NCBI GenBank assembly: GCA_007922225.1
Contig: ML679941.1
Span: 59,111,849-59,175,848 of the forward strand
Origin: Emydura subglobosa
Lineage: Eukaryota; Chordata; Testudines; Chelidae
Length of the DNA: 64,000 bases
Direction of reading: 5' to 3'
Shown: positions 56,655 through 64,000 of the stretch, piece after piece
Position numbering within the stretch: position 1 is the first letter of the stretch
Layout: each line of letters starts with the position of its first letter
Program-made: the position numbers and the translations under genes
Notes under the pieces: generated by a model
Told to the model about the DNA's origin: nothing
The model's database searches: none
What the model saw: the letters and a program-made list of their open reading frames with translations, nothing else

Positions 56655-56703
56655 CTTCTACGCAGGTCAGTTAGCATGTGACACGTAAGTGTGCTTTAGA
56701 AAG
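56655..56703 (+). repeat. 49-bp duplicate of the MITE family 4 interior
   Basis: 'ttagcatgtgacacgtaagt' + 'gtgctttagaaag' is identical to 55,721-55,753, with a few differences further 5'. The ends of the MITE are absent. Confidence 0.75.
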
Positions 56704-57379
56704 GTCAGAAGGTTTTGGAAATGCTTTTAATATATCTTTATCAAATCTGATCAATCTGAACTATGGAATCTAGTCCATCTCTCAAGTTTGTACAGTCATT
56801 TACTATAGTATCCAGGAGTAACTCAAGTCTTTTGATGTTGGGAGGAGGTACCTCTTATTTTCTTCAGCCTTTTGGAAGAAGGAGAAGAGATTACATCATT
56901 CCCCGTGCCATCAGTTCTTGAGAGAAACTATCTATCTCCCTGAACTCTGTCCAAATACACATCCAAAAGTGATAAATAAGCATATTACCTGGAAGTGTCT
57001 GCAAAAATGATTGAGTAAAATAGTGTTGACATTTAAATTGTAGATACATATTAGTTACACCTCCCAGAGATGAAAAGTGCAGTTCACCCATTTTAGAGAC
57101 GTTTCGTGCAGACACATATAGACACTTAGCTCACCTTTTGTAAGTTTTCTTCTGATTCATAATGATTGAAAACTAAAGATTTTTTTAAACGAATCTCAGA
57201 TTACGAAGTGCAGTTTTGTGGCAGTTTACAAACTGTGATTTTGCAGCAATTTACAAATGCGCATAATCACATTGTTAATATTATATGTATTATAATACCA
57301 ATGAGCCTTAATCCATGCAGTGGCTAGATAATAGTTATTTGAAGGACATAAACACCAAACAAGGAGAGGCAATGTTTAT

Positions 57380-57650
57380 GTGGTTCAAGAGAGTGTAATT
57401 CTGAGTAATGGGATTAAACTAAGAAATGGAAATCAGTAGAAACATAAATAAAATAAAATAAAATGCCTACAAGTGAATTCTCCCAGACTGGGATAATTAG
57501 CAAAGGGAACTGGCAAAAGCTACTTTAAGACTTTTAAAAGTAGGCTGGACAAAGCACTGGAAATTACATTATAGGGAGCAATCCTGAATTGGCAGAAATA
57601 ATGATCTAGATGATCTAACATGGCTTTTCTATCTCTGATACTTGATTCAT
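57380..57650 (+). mobile_element. CR1/L3-like LINE 3' end remnant
   Basis: 'gggataattagcaaagggaa', 'aaaagtaggctggacaaagc', 'attatagggagcaatcctga' and 'atgatctagatgatctaaca' follow the order of CR1 3' ends ('xxRLDxAxxL...', then 'agaTGatctaat'). An inserted (AAAT)n lies near 57,450. Confidence 0.55.
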
Positions 57651-58994
57651 AGTCAGTGGCTCAAGGCACACCATAACAAAATAGAGCTCATTCTCAAATC
57701 AGTGTACACAATGTGTTTACCAAAAAGGAAAAGTATCCTGACTGACAGGGAAAGCCAGAATTTCATAAGAAATGTGCAGTTTTACTTGTAGTTTTCCTTT
57801 TAATAAATGAGAGGTTAACAAGAGTTTTGCTGACGATATGATGGAGGGGCATGTCCAATTAAAACCATGTACTCGTATATTTTACAAAAATAATTCCTTC
57901 TGTGATAAAACTTGCCACACATGATCTTAAGATGAAGAGAAGTATTTTTACCAGTCTGAAAAATTTGGTTCAGTAATTTACACTCGCTGGAAGCTTTAAA
58001 TACCCAACTTCTTTTAGTGTTGGGCTATTTTATTTTCCTCTAACTCACATATAGTTTGTTTTGTTTAACCAAGTTTAGCATGTATTTTATCTTTAAAGTG
58101 AACAAGTTGCTGCTTATTCCTATTTTTTGTTATTAATGATAATAGCATTACTTTAAAATATTCCACAGTTGAATGTTCCACAAAAACTGTTGTTTTTTCA
58201 CTTTAAAAATGACACTGATGGGACTAGGTTGTAGGGTTGTTGATCATTTTTGTGTCTGAAATCTATTAGTGTCTTGAAACAGAAGTCTGGTTTTCAGATA
58301 CTCAAGTGAAAGAAGCTGTGGCCACATTCTGTCCCCAGTTAAATCTCTTTAATTAAACTGAAGACTCACTGAGTCACCATACTGATGATGATAGACAAAA
58401 AAGTGTGGCCTTTTTCATATAAACAGCATTCACTTAACTGGTCATTGGCTTAAAATGTATTGCTGATTAAATCACACTTGCCCTTGGTGGGTATAAGTGC
58501 TGTCAAAAAGAGAACTGAAAGAGAAGAAAAAACCCAAACCACACAATACAAATTAGCTTACACTTCCTCCAGAATCTAAAAACGCATTTCATATGTGTAA
58601 AATATGCTTTTATCTTGTCCCTTTTAAGCACAGAAAATCAATATCCAGGCCTCTGCCAATGCAAGATTGTCCTCTACAGAACTTTCCTCACTGCTGTATC
58701 CATTCTAGTTTCAAGTAATAGAAGTGATTGGAGTTTACACCACTTCCATTTCTACAGTCCTCCTGCTAAGGATGAATGGGCCGTATTCTGCTCTTATTTT
58801 AATCATTTAAACCCCATTCTGTCATTAGGGTTGTACAGGTTTTATCAAGTGGTTTCATTTGATCATTTGAGTTCAGGTGCAACGAAGGACAGACTTTGGT
58901 CTACAGTCTTTGAAGTCACATGGATGTTACTGAGTGGAGAATTTCTTTCATTAGTGCATAGCAGGTTGGCATATAGGCCATTGCAAGGAAAAGG

Positions 58995-59053
58995 TTAGTA
59001 CTATGATAAATTTGTAAGATAAATCTACGATCTACGATTTATCATAGTACTAA
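58995..59053. repeat. perfect 17-bp inverted repeat (hairpin)
   Basis: TTAGTACTATGATAAAT at 58,995-59,011 and its exact reverse complement at 59,037-59,053, separated by 25 nt. It does not belong to any repeat family recognised in the window. Confidence 0.9.
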
Positions 59054-59493
59054 ACTAATTAAAGCCTAACGTGCAAGTTAAAGCATATTACTTGAGGTAC
59101 TTCCAACATCATTCCTCATATATTTTTTGCTTATAAAAGACAATATTACAACATGTTTGCAAGTGAAGGAAAGTGTTTGATTTTGGAGGAAGGGAGCTTG
59201 GTCTAATTTGTATATTTGAGTTTTTGGCTTCTGTCTTATTTATTTGTTCATTTCACTTGTTAAAAGTACTTGATTATTTTTTGCCTTTAGAGTAAGCTCT
59301 TGGTTTAATAGGCAAAACATTTGACATACATGACCAATTAAGTGCTATGCTGCTCAGATACAGAGGGCCACATCTTTTGTAGCCTATTATCTGTGTAATG
59401 TCTGTGTGTCTAGTATACATCCTAGCGGCCATTGGAGTGCTGTATTAGTGAATGTATTCTATAAATTGAGGGGAAGTTGAGAAGTTCAGAATG

Positions 59494-59496
<3 letters not shown>

Positions 59497-59544
<48 letters not shown>
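59497..59544. repeat. (AC)24 microsatellite
   Basis: 24 perfect AC units; the minus-strand frame through it gives a meaningless Val-Cys repeat. Confidence 0.97.
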
Positions 59545-59545
<1 letters not shown>

Positions 59546-60314
59546 ACAATATTAGAAATGCATCTGTTGGGTATATTAAAGCATGGCAAAAGTGGTTTCA
59601 TTTTGATCAAATACTGTTATCGTATGTGTCCCTCAGTTTTAAATTCAGTTACAAATAGAATTTTTTTAAAGATTAATTCATTAATTTGTAACCAGTTTTT
59701 TTAACCTTTTGTTTACCTGGATGGTTATCTATTCATCTTTTGTTGGATATTTTCTTTTCAGTTGGCTCTGTCAAGCAGTTTCTCAATTTGTGTTATACCT
59801 TAAATTGTCAAAAGAGGGTGTGAATTTTAATCCAGATTTTAATTTTCTATCCTTTTTATTAAAAATACCTGTATTCTGTTGCCAAGAAACAAAAGTAATT
59901 CAGTATTTTTAGACATACCAAAACAGTTTTGTTAGCTCTTCCTGGCTCTGCAACACCTGTTAACCATTCAGTTCCCAAAACTATATTGATATCAGTAAAG
60001 CAGGTTTGTAAATTAAACAAGCTCATGTGAATTTCAGCTACAGTTTGGTAGGAACACAGAAAAATAAAACAATGTGGTTGGCTTTATTGAAAGGGCAAAC
60101 TGTAAGGGAGAAAAATGCCTATTTTCAAGCTGCTAAGAAGTCCTATAGACTTTACAGACTAATGTTTCCACAGAGTAATATTTCCATATAAAGTAATTAG
60201 CAGTGTCTTAGAATAATTTGAATTAAATTCCCATGTAAATCAGCCCTCTAGCGTATTACTGACCTTTTCTCAAGGCGGATGAAATTGATTCCTGTTGTTT
60301 TGTTCCATCTTTAG

Positions 60315-60398
60315 GGGCAGGGAACCATCGCTATTTCATGGGGTATCTGTTCTTTTTGCTTTTTATGATCTGCTGGATGATTTATGGCTGTATCTCTT
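60315..60398 (+). CDS. ZDHHC17: ZDHHC17 exon: transmembrane segment 5
   Basis: 84 bp: two bases completing Gly, 27 codons, one base (T) of the next Tyr. It reads AGNHRYFMGYLFFLLFMICW then MIYGCIS. The GAGNHRYF after GNCV is the end of the cysteine-rich domain in the ZDHHC17/13 pair; many other DHHC enzymes have GxxNxRFF here. The hydrophobic run YLFFLLFMICWMIYGCI is TM5. Acceptor ctttag, donor gtgagt. Confidence 0.97.
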
Positions 60399-60801
60399 GT
60401 GAGTAAATTTTTCTTAATTGATTTTAGGCATTTCATTTAGTGCAAACCATCATACCAGGAACTATCAGAGTTACATTTCAATTCCTTTTTTCTGTTGGAA
60501 TTGAGCTGTGCTTTAGTAACTGTCCACTTTAGGTGTTGTAGAATAGAAAAATATCTAGTTAAGAATTCTATATTGTTTTTGATACTATAATTCTATGTCC
60601 TTCATTAATTTATCATGTCTGTGAATTTAAATTACAGCAGATTAGAAAAAGAGGGGGAAATTGTGAACTTTTTTGCATATTATGTCCATGTTTCATAAAA
60701 AAAATTGCGGTTTGTCAGTTTTCTGACCAGTTCAAATTTAAATATTATGTTGATCTGAGGATTTTATATGATTTCTAAATCATAACTCTTTCTGCTTCCA
60801 G
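60399..60801 (+). other. ZDHHC17: ZDHHC17 intron, 403 bp, GT-AG
   Basis: The shortest intron of the window. It is AT-rich and free of recognisable repeats. Confidence 0.93.
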
Positions 60802-60959
60802 ACTGGGGAATCCATTGTGAGACTAGTTACACAAAGGATGGATTTTGGACATACATTACACAAATTGCCACCTGTTCACCCTGGATGTTTTGGATGTTTC
60901 TAAATAGTGTGTTTCATTTCATGTGGGTGGCTGTGTTACTGATGTGTCAGATGTATCAG
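60802..60959 (+). CDS. ZDHHC17: ZDHHC17 exon: lumenal loop and transmembrane segment 6
   Basis: 158 bp: two bases completing Tyr, then 52 codons, ending in phase 0. WGIHCETSYTKDGFWTYITQ and IATCSPWM form the lumenal loop, and FWMFLNSVFHFMWVAVLLMC QMYQ forms TM6. Acceptor cttccag, donor gtatga. The next exon of the gene (ISCLG..., with the TTxE motif) is not in the window, so at least the final membrane-proximal domain and C-terminus, about 77 residues by comparison with the 632-residue human protein, are missing here only because of the window edge. Confidence 0.97.
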
Positions 60960-61394
60960 GTATGAAAAGGCATTTTGTGTGTTACTTTTTATAGTCACTC
61001 TGAATATTGAAAATAAATAAGCATTCCTGTTGCATCAAATATTCCTTTTTCAGTTTACTTAACATCAGTATAAAACAAGGCTCAAGGTTCTCAGATGGAA
61101 TAGAAAGCTGATTGTATTGTCAGTCGTAGGGGTTGTCTCATTTGGGACAGGGAAGGAATCTGGGTTCACCAGGCAAGAGGGATAGTCTCATTTGGAGTGG
61201 AAAGAGTATGAAGGTCTTTATATACCTGAACAAAGGATCATTTTAGTAAGAGTGAAAGGGATCAGAAGTCTCTGTACTGTAGCTCCCTTGACAGCCATAG
61301 AAGTGAAGATAGTTTGGTAGGACAGTCATTGAATTAGGTTAGAAGGCTTTGTTCAGTCACTTTTGGCTGACATTTTCTTGGTTTGAAACCTTGG

Positions 61395-61562
61395 ATAATT
61401 TTTTTTAAAGTACCTAAGTTTTATTTTTAAAACCAGTTTAGACACACAGGTTCCTAAGTCTCATTGTCTTTTAAGTTTGTGAGTCTTAACTTCCTAAATC
61501 ACTTTTCAAAATGGAACTTAGGCTTCTTAGTCACTTAAGCACTTTTGAAAACTGTACCCCTT
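61395..61562. repeat. palindromic dispersed repeat (copy 4)
   Basis: 'aagtacctaagttttatttt', 'caggttcctaagtctcattg', 'atggaacttaggcttcttag' and 'agcacttttgaaaactgtac': 'cctaagt' and 'acttagg' appear in both orientations. Confidence 0.5.
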
Positions 61563-61707
61563 ATTTCACATTACATGATAAAGCCTGTGGCAAATTCTTA
61601 GTGCTTCTAAATGGCACTCAAATAGATCCAAATGCTGATACTCTTTCACCTGTCACCTTCATGGCACTCAGTTTTTAGTGGATCAGTCATCAGGAACTCA
61701 AGACTGC

Positions 61708-61870
61708 TTGGCTTATCTACATGGCATGGCAGATCTCTCTAGAGGGGTTTGATTTGTAAAGCTCTGTAATATGTTGTGGTCTAATTGGCCCACGTAGACC
61801 CTGCTGGCATACTCTAAAAGGTACCTAGTTTGCTTCAGCATAGTCCTGTTCCAAAAATTCAGTGTAGTGG
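61708..61870. mobile_element. MITE family 4, copy 2 (degraded)
   Basis: 'ggcttatctacatggcatgg', 'gggtttgatttgtaaagctc' and 'ggcccacgtagaccctgctg' parallel the copy at 55.6 kb. The right end is not clear. Confidence 0.45.
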
Positions 61871-62539
61871 CTTATACGTCAACAGTAACTGTTCACTGCT
61901 AATAATTTTAACAGAAGCTTCCAGATAAATTGGCACCCACTGGGCTTCTCCCAGGTGCTGTGGTCCCCAACTTTCCTTACTGAACTTCAGCTTTTTCCTC
62001 TTACAACTTTTTCCATGCAGTTCCTTGTCATAAAATAACCTCTGGTGCCTGGAAAATATAGAGATGGAGTAAAATAAATTTAATTTTACATCAAAATAAA
62101 TTATAGATGCAATACTATACTAATTGTATTTTTGAATTTCAAATTAATTCAATAAAAGCATTCATCCTTAGTTTAGCAGAAGATGCCACAGAATTTCCAG
62201 TTCTTTGAGTGCATGCTCATGTCGATTCCATGTTAGGTGTGTGCACACCCTCGTGCACGTCTATCAGATATTTTTGCCTCAGTGGTATCCATAGGGTTGG
62301 CTCTGGTGCTCTCCAGAGCCCCGCACTCATGCAGCAGTATATGAGGCGCTGCCAGCCCTGCACACTCTGTTTCTTTTTTCTGCCCGTGACAGTTGTTGGA
62401 ATGATTTTCTCTCTTGTGTTCGCAAAGGCCTAGTGGTTCTTTCATAGATAGATGTTAACAGTTCTTATAAATAGTTTGTTAGTTGGTTAGTTAGTAAGTT
62501 AGAAATAGTGGTCCCGTTGGACATTTGCCCAGTGACAAG

Positions 62540-63905
62540 GCATGCCCCAGTCAACGGGCTTCAAACCGTGTTCTATTTGCCACAATCTCTTCCCACTTAA
62601 TGACCCTCACGACAGTTGTTTAAAGGGGAAACATACGTGAGGATAAGTGCAAGATATGCAAAGGCTTCAGGCCACAGACTAAGGAAGATAAGGACATTTG
62701 CCTGAAAGCTCTATTAATGGAGGTGGCACTCAGATCAGCCCCAGAACCCTCCTGCTTGGTTGCGGCTCCAAGTACTGCAGCATCGGTACAGAGTGCCCTG
62801 CCGGCACTGAGCCCTTCTCGACGTTTTTTGCTTTCCCTGGCGCTGAAGAAGCGGCAAAAGAAGCAGTGCAATGATCAAGGCTGTTCCCCCAAGCTAAAGA
62901 GGGATAAGAAAGCGGGGTTGGGGCAAAGGGCCCGTGTCTGGCCAGTCACCTGCTCCAGAATGGCTGGAGCCAGCCTCTCCTCCCAGGGCTGAAAGCAGAA
63001 GGGGGCCCTTCCATCTAACGGTGTCCTCAATGCCACTGGCCTTTCAGGCAGCCAGGGATTTGATGGCCCTCCCAGTGCCCCCACTCTGCTGGCCTTGCCC
63101 TTGGCACCGGAGCCAGTACAGGCTCCCGTCTCCAGGGATAAACCTCCAGTGAGCATGCCACAGTGGACGGTGCGGTTCCCCATCTCGGCACTGGTCCACA
63201 ACACCTCAGCCAAATTGGCTGGCACTAGGATGAAGGTCTCCGCCACCTCAACCCTGGTCCCCGGCACTGCACTCCCAGTGTCCAACCTGGAGGAAAGACT
63301 CACTGGCTACATATTGCCAGTTTTGGTTTCTCTCATACCAGTCATTGCCCTTGCGGCACCGGTCACCAGTAGCATGGCGACAGTTACCGGACCCCTGGCA
63401 TCAATCCCCAGTACTACGTGGCCCGACACCTCATTACACGCCACCATCTCACACTCCCCTCCAATGCGGCACCCTCAAGGGAATCCTGTCGCCAGTCACC
63501 ATCTCCCTGGCACTTCTCCCTAATTCTGCACTGCAGCCGACAGGAGGAGCCACCATTGGCTTCACCATCAGCCTCCTCGGAGTTGGAGGGAGAGCCCAGT
63601 CATCAGCCTCAAAAATGCAGATCAGTAGACAGACTACCTTTCAGTGCCGGCCTGGCAGCGGGTGCCTGGCCTCAAGGACAATGGTCTGTCCAGTGGCCAC
63701 ACTGGAACCCATAGAGGATCCTTTGGCATCAAGACCTTACTCACTCCAGTCTTCCACAGCTGCATCCGGAAAACGATCCACAACACCGACTGGCCCAGTG
63801 CAGGACCTAGACTTGGGATATGATACCGGCCCCAAACCATGGGACCTGGAGTCAGAGAGGGCTCCTTTTGAAGAGGAGAAGGTGCCATTCCCTTCCCCAG
63901 TATTG
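62540..63905 (+). pseudogene. DIRS D gag-like remnant
   Basis: Near 62,563-62,620 the frame gives FKPCSICHNLFPLNDPHDSC, and after a shift KCKICKGFRPQTKEDKD, a cysteine-rich zinc-binding start. Then come ALLMEVALRSAPEPSCLVAA, PSTAASVQSALPALSPSRRF and KKRQKKQCND, a basic patch. A long Pro/Ser/Thr/Ala-rich part full of 'ggcac' and 'accgg' units follows. It ends with DPLASRPYSLQSSTAASGKR ... ESERAPFEEEKVPFPSPVLP SSSS near 63,915. The role in DIRS is presumed to be nucleocapsid-like binding of the element RNA. Confidence 0.55.
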
Positions 63906-64000
63906 CCATCATCCTCCTCGACTTAAAGGATGCATATTTCCATTTTCCAAGGCCACTGGAGATTCTTCTGGTTTGTGATTGGCCAATGACACCACCAATT
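63898..64000 (+). pseudogene. DIRS D reverse transcriptase motif A directly joined to gag
   Basis: The frame at about 63,906 reads IILLDLKDAYFHF, and after a one-base shift GHWRFFWFVIGQ. This is the 'LDLKDAYFHIxIHxxHxxxLRFxxGxxHYQF' core with the catalytic Asp of motif A. It follows within a few bases of the Ser run in which the gag-like frame ends, so the C-terminal gag blocks and the N-terminal RT blocks are deleted. The sequence continues beyond the window. Confidence 0.6.

Larger units (their letters stand above)
55289..60314 (+). other. ZDHHC17: ZDHHC17 intron, 5,026 bp, GT-AG
   Basis: It contains a small MITE (55.6-55.8 kb) and a fragment of the same family (56.65 kb), CR1/L3-like remnants (56.34-56.49 and 57.38-57.65 kb), a perfect 17-bp hairpin (58,995-59,053) and a (CA)24 repeat. 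The rest is AT-rich without recognisable content. Confidence 0.88.
60960..64000 (+). other. ZDHHC17: ZDHHC17 intron, at least 3,041 bp, continues past the window
   Basis: It starts with gtatga. It contains a palindromic dispersed repeat (61.4-61.56 kb), MITE family 4 sequence (61.71-61.87 kb) and the start of DIRS copy D (62.2 kb onward). Confidence 0.85.
62195..64000 (+). mobile_element. DIRS-type retrotransposon D, 5' part, cut by the window edge
   Basis: It begins with a 5' terminal repeat near 62,200 ('ctttgagtgcatgctcatgt', 'cgattccatgttaggtgtgt', 'gcactcatgcagcagtatat', 'gaggcgctgccagccctgca'). The gag-like region follows (62.54-63.9 kb), then reverse-transcriptase motif A. It is the GC-richest stretch of the window and looks the least decayed of the four DIRS copies, with open gag-like frames of 142 (63,095-63,523) and 193 codons (63,345-63,926), though shifts are present. 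Confidence 0.72.

Noticed and set aside
59422..59610. Val-Cys repeat protein
   Set aside because: It is translation of the (AC)24 microsatellite.
63095..63926. 142- and 193-codon Pro/Ser-rich frames as a host gene exon
   Set aside because: Position after a DIRS 5' end, the cysteine cluster upstream and RT motif A immediately downstream identify DIRS gag-like sequence.
1..64000. CRISPR arrays, tRNA or rRNA genes, operons, or any prokaryotic or phage-type system
   Set aside because: No regularly spaced direct repeats, tRNA-like B boxes with cloverleaf potential or compact gene clusters were seen. The window is an intron-rich vertebrate gene.

Overview
The window is vertebrate nuclear DNA, AT-rich and intron-dominated. 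It most likely comes from a turtle, or at least a non-avian reptile. Every interspersed repeat I can name is reptilian: CR1 LINEs whose 3' ends carry the ATTCTATGAT motif, several DIRS-type tyrosine-recombinase retrotransposons, TIR-bearing MITEs with a 'gtctacact' end, and fold-back repeats. No Alu, L1 or other mammalian repeat was recognised. The host call is inference from these families.

One host gene runs through the whole window on the + strand: ZDHHC17 (HIP14), a Golgi/vesicle palmitoyl acyltransferase with N-terminal ankyrin repeats. Nine exons can be read directly (1-55, 16808-16933, 19964-20106, 27588-27688, 44414-44538, 49618-49680, 55195-55288, 60315-60398, 60802-60959). They join in phase without a stop into 316 codons: the last ankyrin repeat, four transmembrane segments, the zinc-binding cysteine-rich domain with the DHHC active site (55255-55266), and two further transmembrane segments. 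The gene starts before the window, and the last roughly 77 residues, including the expected TTxE motif, lie beyond it. The most notable gene feature is the fourth complete intron (27689-44413). It is a 16.7-kb AT-AC intron with a textbook U12 (minor spliceosome) 5' splice site, ATATCCTTT, and branch site, TTCCTTGAC, 10 nt before the terminal AC.

All other space is intron filled with decayed mobile DNA. By region: 0.6-1.0 kb MITE; 3.7-4.9 kb CR1 (-); 5.6-13.6 kb a nearly complete but broken DIRS element (gag, RT, RNase H, tyrosine recombinase, inverted termini) with other elements inside it; 20.3-20.6 kb MITE; 21.0-23.1 kb deleted DIRS with a palindromic insertion; 23.1-23.3 kb a second palindromic repeat; 26.0-27.1 kb CR1; 28.1-30.1 kb two CR1 copies; 30.5-35.8 kb a second large DIRS, interrupted by a 601-bp solo LTR with a 4-bp target duplication and by a CR1 3' end; 39.8-42.4 kb MITEs and CR1; 45.0-46.3 kb a fold-back repeat with a MITE and a CR1 fragment nested in it; 53 kb CR1; 55.6-61.9 kb MITE fragments; 62.2-64.0 kb the start of a fourth DIRS element, cut by the window edge.

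I found no evidence of an independent functional gene, RNA gene, CRISPR or prokaryotic system. Almost all open reading frames outside the nine exons are short chance frames or remnants of retrotransposon proteins. The best candidates for a second look are the U12 intron with a possible intronic poly(A) site just inside it, the DIRS copies that are all sense to the gene and carry donor-like GTAAGT ends, the inverted MITE pair flanking one exon, and the palindromic repeats with 12-13 bp target duplications.
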